A stretch of 64,000 nt of DNA from the NCBI RefSeq assembly GCF_025264685.1, contig NZ_CP073721.1, positions 2,533,001 to 2,597,000 on the forward strand. Direction: 5' to 3'. The position numbers and the translations under genes are program-made. The DNA is from Dactylosporangium roseum (GTDB taxonomy: Bacteria; Actinomycetota; Actinomycetes; Mycobacteriales; Micromonosporaceae). The notes under the pieces are model-generated. The model was not told the DNA's origin. It was given only the letters and a program-made list of their open reading frames with translations, and searched no databases. Numbering within the stretch: position 1 is the first letter of the stretch; every line of letters begins with the position of its first letter. Shown here piece after piece: positions 8,453 to 17,777 of the stretch.

Positions 8453-9781
8453 ATGAGACGATCATCAGCCACCGTCGCGCTCGCCGTCGCCGCCGTCCTG
8501 GTGTCGACCGCGCCGGCGTCCCCCGCGGCGGCGAAGCCGAAGCCGGTCAACCACGACGAGCAGATCACGTTCCACCGGTGGCAGACGTTCCCGCAGTGGC
8601 GCGGCGGCACGTCGGAGGGCACCCTGGCGGTGCCCGGCCACAAGCCGTTCCTGACCATCGGCCGGGCCGCGGGCACCACCGAGTTCACCGACCCGCACAC
8701 CGGCACCACCCGCACGTGGGAGTACGCCACCTGGACCTCACCGCCGCAGCGGGTCGGTTTCGGCGCGAGCGAGCTGGTCGCGTCGTGGAACGCCGACACC
8801 CCGTCCGGCACGTGGTTGCGGGTCGAACTGGAGGGCACCTACACCGACGGCCGGTCGACCCCGCGTTACGTCATGGGTCGCTGGGCCAAGGGCGACCAGG
8901 ACATCAAGCGCGCCACCGTAGACGGCCAGGGTGACGGGGTTTCCTCGATCTGGACCGACACGTTCGCCATCGACGACACGAGCAAGGGCGTGCTGCTGCA
9001 GGCCTACCGGCTGCGGGTCACGCTGTTCCGCACGCCGGGCTCGGCCGCGGCGCCGCAGGTGTTCCAGGTCGGCGCCATGTCCTCGAACGTCCCGGACCGC
9101 TTCACCGTCCAGCCGAGCGCCGGCCACATCGCCTGGGGCCGGGAACTGGCCGTGCCGAGGTACTCGCAGAACATCCACCAGGGGGAGTACCCGGAGTACG
9201 ACGGCGGCGGCGAGGCGTGGTGCTCGCCGACGTCGACGCAGATGGTCGTCGAGTACTGGGGCCACCACCCGACGCCCGAGGACCTCGCCTGGGTCGACCC
9301 GTCCTACGCCGACCCGCAGGTCGACCACGCGGCCCGCGGCACGTACGACTGGACGTACCGAGGCGCCGGCAACTGGCCGTTCAACACCGCGTACGCCGCG
9401 ACCTACGGCCTGACCGGCATCGTGACCCGGCTGCACTCGCTCGACGAGGTCGAGCGGTTCATCGCCGCCGGCATCCCGGTCGTCACGTCCCAGTCGTTCC
9501 TCGCCACGGAGCTGACCGGGGCGAACTACGGGACGTCGGGCCACCTGTTCGTCATCGTCGGGTTCACCGCCGACGGCGACGTGATCGTCAACGACCCGGC
9601 CTCGTCGTCCAACGACGCCGTGCGCAACGTCTACAAGCGCACGGAGTTCGAGCAGGTGTGGCTGCGCACGAAACGGTACCGCGCGAACGGTACCGTCGGC
9701 TCCGGCAGCGGCGGGATCGCCTACGTGATCGCGCCGAGCTGGAAGCGGTTGCCGAAGGTGCCCGGCTCGGACAACTGGTGA
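8453..9781 (+). CDS. Secreted C39-like cysteine peptidase
   Basis: 442 residues with a signal peptide (cleavage near PAAA-K). The N-terminal 220 residues are a strand-rich domain of unknown role. The C-terminal half is a Peptidase_C39_2-type papain fold: catalytic Cys257 in EAWCSPTS, His364 in SGHLFVIVGF and the N380/D381 of VNDP as third residue. Proteins of this architecture are secreted by many actinobacteria; the substrate is unknown. A GGAGG site precedes the ATG. It is a single gene flanked by terminators. Confidence 0.85.
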   Translation: MRRSSATVALAVAAVLVSTAPASPAAAKPKPVNHDEQITFHRWQTFPQWRGGTSEGTLAVPGHKPFLTIGRAAGTTEFTDPHTGTTRTWEYATWTSPPQRVGFGASELVASWNADTPSGTWLRVELEGTYTDGRSTPRYVMGRWAKGDQDIKRATVDGQGDGVSSIWTDTFAIDDTSKGVLLQAYRLRVTLFRTPGSAAAPQVFQVGAMSSNVPDRFTVQPSAGHIAWGRELAVPRYSQNIHQGEYPEYDGGGEAWCSPTSTQMVVEYWGHHPTPEDLAWVDPSYADPQVDHAARGTYDWTYRGAGNWPFNTAYAATYGLTGIVTRLHSLDEVERFIAAGIPVVTSQSFLATELTGANYGTSGHLFVIVGFTADGDVIVNDPASSSNDAVRNVYKRTEFEQVWLRTKRYRANGTVGSGSGGIAYVIAPSWKRLPKVPGSDNW

Positions 9782-9803
9782 CACCGACACTTCGGGTGTC
9801 ACC
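9777..9803 (+). terminator. Terminator overlapping the peptidase stop codon
   Basis: Stem GGTGACACC / GGTGTCACC with a 9-nt loop; the left arm contains the TGA stop. Confidence 0.6.
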
Positions 9804-9856
9804 ACGCTTTCCCACCCGGCTTGTCCCGCCGTCCGCGGTCGTGATCTCATGCGGCC

Positions 9857-10873
9857 ATGGAGATCGGACGGGTCCGGACGGTGGACTACCACACCGGGGG
9901 TGAGCCGTTCCGGATCGTGCCGGAGCCGCCGGTGGAGATCCGCGGGCGGACGGTGGCCGAGCGGCGCGTGTTCGCTATGCACGATCCGGCGGTGGACGGG
10001 CTGCGGCGGGTGCTGTGCTTCGAGCCGCGCGGGCACGCGGACATGTACGGCGGGTTCCTCGTACCGCCGGACGACGACGGGGCGCGGCTCGGCGTGCTGT
10101 TCTGGCACAAGGACGGCTTCTCCACGGCGTGCGGGCACGGGACGATCGCACTCGGGGTGTGGGCGGTGCGGTCGGGGCTGGTGGCGGCGCCGGTGGACGG
10201 GACCGCCGACGTGGTGATGGACGTGCCGTCTGGGCGGGTGACCGCCCGCGTGCACCTGTCCGGCGGGCGGGTGTCCGCCGTCGACTTCGTCAGCGTGCCG
10301 TCGTACCTGATCGCCCCCTCGGTCGAGGTCGTCACGCGGCGGGGCGTCGTGTGTGCGGCGGTGAGCTACGGCGGGGCGATCTACGCGCAGGTGGACGCGG
10401 CGTCCGTCGGGCTGACGGTGACGCCGGAGCACCACCAGGAGCTGATCGCGCTGGGCCGGGAGGTGAAGTGGGCCCTCGACGCCCACCCGGTCGCGCGGCA
10501 CCCGGACGACGACCGGCTCAGCGGGGTGTACGGGACGATCCTCCACGAGTCGCTGGGGACCACGGCCGGCGGCGCGCTGTACCAGCGCAACGTCACGATC
10601 TTCGCGGACGGTGAGCTGGACCGGTCGCCGTGCGGGTCCGGGACGGCCGCCCGGGTGGCCACACTGGCCGCGAGTGGCGAGCTGGCGCCGGAGCAGACCC
10701 TGGTGCACGACTCGATCGTCGGGTCCCGGTTCACCGCCCGGGTGACGGTGCCCGCGGACGGACCGGCGGGCACGGTGGTGCCGGTGATCACCGGCATGGC
10801 CTACCCGACCGGGGAACACGTCTTCGTGGTGGACCCGGACGACCCGATAACCCCCGGGTTCGTCCTGCGATGA
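9857..10873 (+). CDS. Proline racemase family, 4-hydroxyproline 2-epimerase type
   Basis: 338 residues of the PLP-independent proline racemase superfamily. Both catalytic cysteines are present: Cys92 in TACGHGT and Cys259 in SPCGSGT. In this family a Cys/Cys pair marks racemases and epimerases, whereas the trans-3-hydroxyproline dehydratases have Ser/Thr. Proline racemization or hydroxyproline epimerization in the cytoplasm is therefore the likely reaction; the substrate cannot be settled by eye. The next reading frame starts inside its stop (ATGA at 10870) and looks like a broken ornithine-cyclodeaminase-type gene, a usual partner in hydroxyproline catabolism. Confidence 0.88.
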   Translation: MEIGRVRTVDYHTGGEPFRIVPEPPVEIRGRTVAERRVFAMHDPAVDGLRRVLCFEPRGHADMYGGFLVPPDDDGARLGVLFWHKDGFSTACGHGTIALGVWAVRSGLVAAPVDGTADVVMDVPSGRVTARVHLSGGRVSAVDFVSVPSYLIAPSVEVVTRRGVVCAAVSYGGAIYAQVDAASVGLTVTPEHHQELIALGREVKWALDAHPVARHPDDDRLSGVYGTILHESLGTTAGGALYQRNVTIFADGELDRSPCGSGTAARVATLAASGELAPEQTLVHDSIVGSRFTARVTVPADGPAGTVVPVITGMAYPTGEHVFVVDPDDPITPGFVLR

Positions 10874-11112
10874 TCCCCCTCCCCGACGCCGGGGAGAGCA
10901 CCACGCCGCTGCCGCCGGTGGAGGCCGTCGCCGCCGTCGAGGCGGCGCTGCGCGGCGGGCTGGACCCGACCGGCGGCACGGCCCGGCTGCGGGTCGTGGT
11001 GTTCGCGTGGGGGTGGCCGACCGTTGAAAGTTGCCAACGTTCGCGATTCAATGGTCAGAATATTTCACCATCCACCCTCACGGATGAGGTGGCACCATGT
11101 CTGTCCGTGTAA
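10870..11112 (+). pseudogene. 5' remnant of an ornithine cyclodeaminase-like gene
   Basis: The frame starts with an ATGA overlap on the racemase stop. Its first 45 residues (PPVEAVAAVEAALRGGLDP and an Arg-Val-Val stretch) read like the N-terminus of the ornithine cyclodeaminase/mu-crystallin family, whose members are often encoded beside proline racemases. After about 11020 the resemblance ends, the composition turns AT-richer and the frame runs into the next gene's start. About 270 residues of such an enzyme are missing, so this is a deletion remnant. The homology call is by recognition only. Confidence 0.5.
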
Positions 11113-12728
11113 CCCGTCTGCTCATCGCGGCGACGGCCGGCACCCTGCTGGCCGCCGCCGCCCTGACCGGCGCTGCCGTCGCCGCACCCGCCGAGCCGGC
11201 CGCCGTCGCGGTCACCGATCCGCGCACCTGCACCGTGAACCCGGCGACCCCCAAGCACCAGATGCGGGCCATGTGGATCGCGAGCGTCGTCAACATCGAC
11301 TGGCCCAGCGCGCCGGGCAAGTCGGAGGCCGAGCTCAAGGCCGAATACGACGGCTGGCTGGCCCTCGCCAAGTCGCTCAACTTCAACGCGGTCATCGTGC
11401 AGGTCCGCCCGCACGCCGACGCGTTCTGGCCCTCACCGCTGGAGCCCTGGTCGCAGTACCTCACCGGCGTCGCCGGCCAGGACCCCGGCTGGGACCCGCT
11501 CGCCTACCTGGTGAGCAAGGCCCACGAGCAGAACCTCGAGTTCCACGCCTGGTTCAACCCCTACCGGGCGAGCATGCCCGCGCCCGGCGGCGCCGGCACC
11601 GACCTGTCGAAGCTGCCGGAGAACAACCCGCTGCGCGAGCACCCCGACTGGGCGGTGCCGTACCCGGCGAACAACGCCGCCGGCCGGCTGTACTTCAACC
11701 CCGGCATCCCCGAGGCGCGTGCCTGGGTGCAGGACGCGATCATGGACGCCGTCACGAAGTACGACATCGACGGCGTGCACTTCGACGACTACTTCTACCC
11801 GTACCCCGCGGCCGGGCAGGACTTCGGTGACGACGCCGCGTTCGCGCGGTACGGTGCCGGCTTCGCCACCAAGGGCGACTGGCGGCGCAACAACATCGAC
11901 CTGCTCGTCAAGGAGATGGACGCGCGAGTCCACGCGGCCAAGCCGTGGGTGAAGTTCGGGGTCAGCCCGTTCGGCATCTGGCGCAACAAGGCCGCCGACC
12001 CGCTCGGGTCCGACACCAACGGCACCCAGTCCTACGACGCCAACTTCGCCGACACCCGCAAGTGGGTGAAGGAGGGCTGGATCGACTACATCGTGCCGCA
12101 GGTGTACTGGAACATCGGCCTCGCCGTCGCCGACTACGCCAAGCTGGTCCCGTGGTGGGCCGACGTCGTCGCCGGCACCGACGTCCAGCTCTACATCGGC
12201 CAGGCCGACTACAAGGTCGCCGCCGCCGGCCAGCCGGCCGCCTGGTTCGACCCGAACGAGCTCTCCAAGCACCTCACGCTCAACCGGCAGTACCCGCAGG
12301 TCCTCGGTGACGTGCACTTCAGCGCCGTGCAGGTGCGCGCGAACCGGCTCGGCGCGGAGACGATCCTCGCCGCCGAGCACCGCAGCCGGCCGGCGTTCCC
12401 GCCCGCGTGGGGTCCGGCGAAGCCGTTGCTGTTCCCGGTGATCACCGGGGCGAAGCGGACCGCCGAGGGTGCCGAGCTGCGGTGGCACGACACGGCGAGC
12501 GGGGTCGGCCCGTTCGGCCAGGTGACGTCCTACGGCGTGTACCGCTTCGACGGCGTGACCGTCCCGAACGGCTGCGACCTGGCCGACGCCGCGCACCTCG
12601 TGGCGACGGTGCGCGGCACGACGTACACCGACGCGACGGCCGAGCCGGGCAAGCGGTACACGTACGTGGTGACCGCCCTCGACCGGCTGTGGCACGAGAG
12701 CCCGGGCAGCCCGCCCCGCTGGCTCTAG
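11097..12728 (+). CDS. Secreted GHL10 (YngK/DigH-like) glycoside hydrolase
   Basis: 543 residues with a signal peptide (cleavage near AVAA-P). Residues 50-400 are the GHL10/DUF187 TIM-barrel: MRAMWIASVVNIDWPS at the start, FNAVIVQVRP, FHAWFNPYR, DGVHFDDYFYPYP (the acidic pair typical of the active site) and VPQVYWN. Family members such as E. coli DigH cleave denuded peptidoglycan glycan strands; others act on other glycans. Residues 440-543 look like a fibronectin-type domain. The gene ends at a strong terminator. Its upstream DNA overlaps the cyclodeaminase remnant. Confidence 0.87.
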   Translation: MSVRVTRLLIAATAGTLLAAAALTGAAVAAPAEPAAVAVTDPRTCTVNPATPKHQMRAMWIASVVNIDWPSAPGKSEAELKAEYDGWLALAKSLNFNAVIVQVRPHADAFWPSPLEPWSQYLTGVAGQDPGWDPLAYLVSKAHEQNLEFHAWFNPYRASMPAPGGAGTDLSKLPENNPLREHPDWAVPYPANNAAGRLYFNPGIPEARAWVQDAIMDAVTKYDIDGVHFDDYFYPYPAAGQDFGDDAAFARYGAGFATKGDWRRNNIDLLVKEMDARVHAAKPWVKFGVSPFGIWRNKAADPLGSDTNGTQSYDANFADTRKWVKEGWIDYIVPQVYWNIGLAVADYAKLVPWWADVVAGTDVQLYIGQADYKVAAAGQPAAWFDPNELSKHLTLNRQYPQVLGDVHFSAVQVRANRLGAETILAAEHRSRPAFPPAWGPAKPLLFPVITGAKRTAEGAELRWHDTASGVGPFGQVTSYGVYRFDGVTVPNGCDLADAAHLVATVRGTTYTDATAEPGKRYTYVVTALDRLWHESPGSPPRWL

Positions 12729-13042
12729 CCAGGATCTAGCACGTTCCGACCGTGAGGGTCCCCTCGGTGAACGGGGACCCTCACCGGCGGCCTCGGTGCG
12801 ATCGCGTCGAGGCCGCCCACCGGGCGGTTTCGATCAGCAGCGTGGCACGTCCGGTATGAAGCCCGGGGCTCGTGCCGGAGCCGGCCGCGCGGGCGCCCGC
12901 GCCGTCACCAGCCTCTGACCTCGGGCTCGTAGCCGCCGGCCGGTCAGCCGGTCGTGGCCGGCACCGGCACCACCTGCCGCCGCTCGGCGGCGCTCCGGCC
13001 TACCCGCTGGGTCGGACCGGTTCGACGGCCGTCATCGCCCGG
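12729..13042. other. Convergent intergenic region
   Basis: Holds two adjacent hairpins just after the GHL10 stop. The rest, up to the end of the convergent debranching-enzyme gene, shows nothing I can name. Confidence 0.6.
12752..12784 (+). terminator. Terminator after the GHL10 gene
   Basis: A perfect 12-bp stem (GTGAGGGTCCCC and its complement) with a 9-nt loop. A second hairpin with a 10-bp stem (12786-12817) follows directly and could serve the convergent operon. Confidence 0.8.
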
Positions 13043-14938
13043 TCATCGGGCGCTGCGCCGCGCGCGGATGAACTCCGCGACCGACCAGGCTTGGAACGGG
13101 CAGCCGGTGGCCGTGTGCGGCGCGTCGCCCTCCGCGGTCTCCGACACCGAGCCCAGACCCCATTCGCTGAGGTGCAGTTCCAGGCCGTCCAGCAGGCCGC
13201 CGGTGCCGGCGCCGACGCGCCGGGACGCGTCGGTGAACGGCCCGATCAGCCAGGGCCAGACGGTGCCCTGGTGATAGGCGTGGTCCCGCTCGGCCGGGCT
13301 GCCGTTGTGCCGGCCGAGATAGGCGGGCGTGTCCGGCGCGAGGGAACGAAGGCCGACCGAGGTGAGCAGCGCGGTGCGGCACACCTCCACCGGTCGCGGG
13401 TCCGGGACCGGCACGTGTGGCAGGGCGACGGCGAGCAACTGGTTCGGGCGGACGGAGGGATCGTCGCCGCCCGGCCCGTCGACGACGTCGTAGAGGCCGA
13501 GTCCGTCGGGCCGGGGAAAGCGGCGCCGGAACGAGGCGGCGGCCCGCTCCGCGGCGGCGCCCCAGTCGTTCCGCCGGCCGATGCGGTCGAACAGTTCGGC
13601 GGTCACCGCGAGCCCCTCGATCCACAGCGCGTTGATCTCGACCGGCTTTCCCCGGCGTTCGGTGACGGGCCGGCCGTCGACGCGGGCGTCCATCCAGGTG
13701 AGCGCGTACCCGGGACAACCCTGCGTGAGCAGGCCGTCAGCCGGGTCGGCCACGATGCCGTAGCGGGTGCCGTCCCGGTGGTGGGCGAGGATGTCCTGCA
13801 TGCTGCCGGCGAGGGCGGCGACGGTGTCGAGATCTCCCGTGGCGTCGACGTACCGGCCGATGGCGTGCAGGAACCACAGGGCCGCGTCCGCGGTGTTGTA
13901 CTCCAGCGTTCCGGTGTCGGCGGTATTGGCGAGCATCCCCTCCGACACGGTCGCGCCGGCCCGCAGCAGGACCTCCCGGGCTTCGGCGTACCGGTTGGTG
14001 GCCAGCAGCAACCCCCCGAAGGAGGTCATCAGGTCGCGCGACCACTCCCCGAACCAGGGGTACCCGGCGACGGCCGAAGGCCCCGCGGGCGTGTCGATGA
14101 GGAACTGGTCGGCGGCGATCGCGAGCTGCCGTCCGACGGCGTCGGTGGCGCCGGCGTCCCTGCCGAGCTTCCGCGCACGCCGCCGGGCCGCGGTGACGAG
14201 GCCGCCGGCCGCCGGCAGGGTGCCGTCGAACGGCGCCGCGGCGGCCGTGATCTGGACGGTGTCGCCGGGCACCAGTTCGGCGGTGAACCGTCCGGCCGCC
14301 CAGAGATCCTCGACCGGGTTCAGCCCGCGGGCGGCCTCCTCCCGGGCGTACACCCCGCGGTACCAGTCGCCGCCGGGTTGCCAATCCGGGCCGGTCACCC
14401 GGTAGGCGTGCTCGAACTCGAAGCCGCCGGAGACCGCGGTCACCTCCGGGTCGCCGCCGGCGTGGCGCTCGCCGTGAGCGTCCCGCCACGTGCACAACGG
14501 CACCAGGTCCAGCCCGACCGGCCGGGAGGCCCGGAGCAGGCGGAACACGACGCCGACCGCGGGCCGTCCGTGCGCCATCGCGATCTCGCGCTGGAGCACC
14601 ACGTCGCCGAGGTCCCAGCGCCAGCACGGCACGCCGTGGTCGAGGCTGAAATGCGCGAGATACACGTGGCCCGCGGGATCCACGGCGCCGCCGGCCCACT
14701 CGTCGGTGGCGAGCCGGAACAACCGTTCGCCGACCCGCACGACGGGTTCGAGGGCGGCGAGGCCGAGCCGGCGGGAGCCCGCACCGGGCGACGCGACGAC
14801 GAGCAGTCCGTGATAGCGGCGGGTGCGCAGGCCGGCGACCGTGCCCATCGCGTACCCGCCGAGGCCGTCGGTCACCAGCCACTCGCGGGACGAGGCAAGG
14901 TCGAGGTCGCCGCAGACCTGCCGGCCGAACGCGATCAC
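13043..14938 (-). CDS. Glycogen debranching enzyme-like amylo-alpha-1,6-glucosidase
   Basis: 631 residues. GTG 14938 follows GGGAGG and overlaps the preceding stop as GTGA. The N-terminal 240 residues match the GDE_N-like beta domain (SSREWLVTDGLGGYAMG, RRYHGLLV). The remainder is an (alpha/alpha)6 barrel of the GDE_C type with WFGEWSRDL, EYNTADAALWF, KPVEINALW and HQGTVWPWLIGPF. Family enzymes hydrolyse alpha-1,6 branch points in glycogen-like glucans in the cytoplasm. Coupling to the GH63-like enzyme suggests the two act on one glucan or glycoside. No maltosyltransferase half is present, so it is the single-function type. Confidence 0.87.
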   Translation of the reverse strand: MIAFGRQVCGDLDLASSREWLVTDGLGGYAMGTVAGLRTRRYHGLLVVASPGAGSRRLGLAALEPVVRVGERLFRLATDEWAGGAVDPAGHVYLAHFSLDHGVPCWRWDLGDVVLQREIAMAHGRPAVGVVFRLLRASRPVGLDLVPLCTWRDAHGERHAGGDPEVTAVSGGFEFEHAYRVTGPDWQPGGDWYRGVYAREEAARGLNPVEDLWAAGRFTAELVPGDTVQITAAAAPFDGTLPAAGGLVTAARRRARKLGRDAGATDAVGRQLAIAADQFLIDTPAGPSAVAGYPWFGEWSRDLMTSFGGLLLATNRYAEAREVLLRAGATVSEGMLANTADTGTLEYNTADAALWFLHAIGRYVDATGDLDTVAALAGSMQDILAHHRDGTRYGIVADPADGLLTQGCPGYALTWMDARVDGRPVTERRGKPVEINALWIEGLAVTAELFDRIGRRNDWGAAAERAAASFRRRFPRPDGLGLYDVVDGPGGDDPSVRPNQLLAVALPHVPVPDPRPVEVCRTALLTSVGLRSLAPDTPAYLGRHNGSPAERDHAYHQGTVWPWLIGPFTDASRRVGAGTGGLLDGLELHLSEWGLGSVSETAEGDAPHTATGCPFQAWSVAEFIRARRSAR

Positions 14939-17571
14939 CGCCGCACCTCCCGTCGCGGCGGGCGCTGCGCCGTCGGCCGGGCCACGAGTTCGGCCAGCAA
15001 CCCGGTCCAGCCCGTCTGGTGCGACGCGCCGAGCCCGGCGCCGTTGTCCGCGTGGAAGTACTCGTAGAACAGCAGGTTGTCGCGCCAGTGCGGGTCTTCC
15101 TGAAGGTGGCGCACCCACCCGTACGCGGGTCTGCGCCCGTCGGGCCCGCGGCGGTACAGCGAGAGCAGCCGCTGGCGCAGGTCCTCGGCGATCTCGCCGG
15201 CGGTGCGCTGCTGTCCGGAACCGGTCGGGTACTCGACCTTCACCGACTCGCCCAGGTTCGCGTGGTAGTCCTCCAGCGTCCGCAGCACGAGGTAGTTCAG
15301 CGGTATCCACAGCGGCCCGCGCCAGTTCGAGTTGCCGCCGAACATACCGGTGCTCGACTCCGCCGGCTCGTAGCCGACGCTCGCCGTGCCGCCGGGCACC
15401 CGCACGCTGAACGGGTGCCGCTCGTGCCACCGGGACAGCGCCCGCAGGCCGTACGGCGAGAGGAAGTTCTCCTCGTCGAACAGGTGGGTCAGGATGCGGC
15501 GTACCCGGCCTTGCGCGGCCACGCCGACGCTGACGAACCGCTCGCCGCCGGCGGTGCCCAGCACGTGATGCTCGGGGATCGCCGCGAACGCCTTGCTGAG
15601 CCGGCGCACCCGCTGGAAGTCCTCCTCGCGCAGCGCCTTGGTGGCGAACAGCGGGATCACGCCCACCATCGACCGGACCCGCAGCGGCTCGGCGGCTCCG
15701 TCGGCGCCGCGCAGGACGTCGTAGTAGAAGCCGTCGCCCTCGTCCCACAGGTCCTTGCCGCGCATCGCCTCCGAGATCAGCGCGAAGTGCTCCATGAACT
15801 TGACGACGAGGTCGCTCAGCGCCGGGTCGTGCCGGGCCAGTTCGCGGGCCATCTCCAGCAGGTTCAGGCAGTAGAACGCCATCCAGGCCGTCGCGTCGGA
15901 CTGCTCCAGGGTGAACCCGGCGGGCAGATGGGAGCGGTCGATCGGGCCGATGTTGTCCAGGCCCAGGAACCCGCCCTCGAACAGGTTGTTGCCTTCGGCG
16001 TCCTCCCGGTTGACCCACCAGGTGAAGTTCAGCAGCAGCTTGGCGAAGACCCGGGTGAGGAAGGCGATGTCGCGCCGCCCGTCGATGTCGTACACCTGGA
16101 GCGCGGCCCACGCCTGCACCGGAGGGTTGAGGTCCTCGAACGCCCACTCGTAGGCGGGGATCGCGCCGTTGGGGTGCTGGAACCACTCGCGGCACAGCAG
16201 GATCAACTGGTACTTCGCGAAGGCCGGATCGAGATGGGCGAGCGCGACGGCGTGGAAGGCCGAGTCCCACGCGGCGAACCACGGATACTCCCACGGGTCG
16301 GGCATGGACATGATGTCGGCGGCGTCGAGATGACGCCAGCCGGCGTTGCGCCCGAACCGCCGGCCCGGCGGTGGTGCCGGCTGTGCCGGGTCGCCGTCGA
16401 GCCAGCGGGCGACGTCGTAGTGGTAGAACTGCTTGCCCCAGATCATGCCCGCGAACCCCTGCCGCATGATCATGGCGTCCTCGGTGCTGGTGCCGGGTGG
16501 GGTCAGCGCGGCGTAGAACGCGTCGGCCTCCGCGCGCCGCCGGGCGAGGACCGTGTCGAAGGCCGGGCCGAACGCGTCCGGGTCGGCGGCCGGCGCCAGC
16601 CGCAGCGACAGTTCCGCCGTCTCGCCCGGCGGCACCGTGACGCGATACCAGAAGGCGGCCTTCGTGCCCTCCCGGGCCGGGTTGACGGTGGCGGCGCCGT
16701 GCAGGACGTGGTCGTTGATGCCGTCCTTCGGGTACGGCGTGACCGACGGGCTGCCGAACAGCCGCTGTGCGTTGGTCTCGTTCTCGCAGTACAGCCGCTC
16801 CGGGACCACGCCGTCCGGCGCCGGTGCGGCCTGCAGCACCAGCGGGCCGAGGCCGTCGTGCTCGACGCCGATCGCGGACCCGCCGGCGTCGGCCAGGCGC
16901 GGCTTCGGCACGTCCGGCTCCCACGACCACGTGTTGCGGTACCACACGGTCGGCAGCACGTGGAGCGTCGCCGGCTCGGGTCCGGCGTTGGTCAGCCGAA
17001 CCCGGATGCGCACGTCCTCCGGGTCCGCTTTGGCGTAGTCGGCCTCGACGATCCAGTACCGGCCGTCGTCGAAGACGCCGGTGTCGAGCAGTTCGTACTC
17101 CGGCTCCTGCCGGGATCGGCGGCGGTTCTCGGTGACCAGCCGCTCGTACGGGAAGGCCCGCTGCGGGTAGTGATAGCGCCAGCGCAGCCAGGCGTGGCTC
17201 GGCACCGCGTCGAGGTACCACCAGTACTCCTTGGCGTCCTCGCCGTGGTTGCCCTCGTTGCCGGTCAGCCCGAAGGCGCGCTCCTTGAGGATCGGGTCCT
17301 GCCCGTTCCACAGCGCGAGCGCGAAGCACAGCCGCTGCCCGGCGTCGCAGATGCCGCCGAGCCCGTCCTCGCTCCACCGGTACGCGCGGGACCGCGCGTG
17401 GTCGTGGGGGAACGCCTCCCACGCCGTGCCGTCGGCGCTGTAGTCCTCGCGCACGGTGCCCCAGGCGCGCTCGCTGAGGTACGGGCCCCACAGGTACCAG
17501 GGGCTCGCGTCGAGCAGTCCGTCCTCGGGGTGCCCGAAGGACGCCACCCGCTCCCGCTCGGGATTCGTCAT
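14935..17571 (-). CDS. GH63-like glucosidase/mannosylglycerate hydrolase-type enzyme
   Basis: 878 residues, cytoplasmic. It begins MTNPERERVASFG and soon has PWYLWGPYLSERAWGTVRED, typical of a large actinobacterial/cyanobacterial GH63-type family. A beta-sandwich covers about residues 100-370. The (alpha/alpha)6 barrel follows, with WDSAFHAVAL, NPPVQAW, FLGLDNIGPIDRS, EQSDATAWMAFY and NSNWRGPLWIPLNY. Relatives act on glucosyl- or mannosyl-glycerate and related alpha-glycosides; the substrate is not determined. Its stop overlaps the debranching enzyme start (GTGA). I see no promoter in the 200 bp upstream. Confidence 0.85.
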   Translation of the reverse strand: MTNPERERVASFGHPEDGLLDASPWYLWGPYLSERAWGTVREDYSADGTAWEAFPHDHARSRAYRWSEDGLGGICDAGQRLCFALALWNGQDPILKERAFGLTGNEGNHGEDAKEYWWYLDAVPSHAWLRWRYHYPQRAFPYERLVTENRRRSRQEPEYELLDTGVFDDGRYWIVEADYAKADPEDVRIRVRLTNAGPEPATLHVLPTVWYRNTWSWEPDVPKPRLADAGGSAIGVEHDGLGPLVLQAAPAPDGVVPERLYCENETNAQRLFGSPSVTPYPKDGINDHVLHGAATVNPAREGTKAAFWYRVTVPPGETAELSLRLAPAADPDAFGPAFDTVLARRRAEADAFYAALTPPGTSTEDAMIMRQGFAGMIWGKQFYHYDVARWLDGDPAQPAPPPGRRFGRNAGWRHLDAADIMSMPDPWEYPWFAAWDSAFHAVALAHLDPAFAKYQLILLCREWFQHPNGAIPAYEWAFEDLNPPVQAWAALQVYDIDGRRDIAFLTRVFAKLLLNFTWWVNREDAEGNNLFEGGFLGLDNIGPIDRSHLPAGFTLEQSDATAWMAFYCLNLLEMARELARHDPALSDLVVKFMEHFALISEAMRGKDLWDEGDGFYYDVLRGADGAAEPLRVRSMVGVIPLFATKALREEDFQRVRRLSKAFAAIPEHHVLGTAGGERFVSVGVAAQGRVRRILTHLFDEENFLSPYGLRALSRWHERHPFSVRVPGGTASVGYEPAESSTGMFGGNSNWRGPLWIPLNYLVLRTLEDYHANLGESVKVEYPTGSGQQRTAGEIAEDLRQRLLSLYRRGPDGRRPAYGWVRHLQEDPHWRDNLLFYEYFHADNGAGLGASHQTGWTGLLAELVARPTAQRPPRREVRR

Positions 17572-17777
17572 GTCGCCAGATGATCATTTCCGGCGCGCGG
17601 CGGCCTCACCTCGGCCGCGTGAGCTTCGCCGCGGCCGAGCCGGCGTCCGGCGCGTCACCGTTCGGGGGAGTTCCGGCGCGGGCGGATGTCGTAATGGCGA
17701 CCGACCGCGGCCGAACGTCCTGGCGCGGCCCATCGTGGTTGGAACCGCACGCGTCACCGACCCGATGGAGGCCCGTC

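Noticed and set aside
13043..17587. A single 1514-residue minus-strand frame across both glycosidase genes
   Set aside because: The debranching enzyme occupies only its last 631 codons; upstream of GTG 14938 this frame is an out-of-frame reading of the GH63-like gene.
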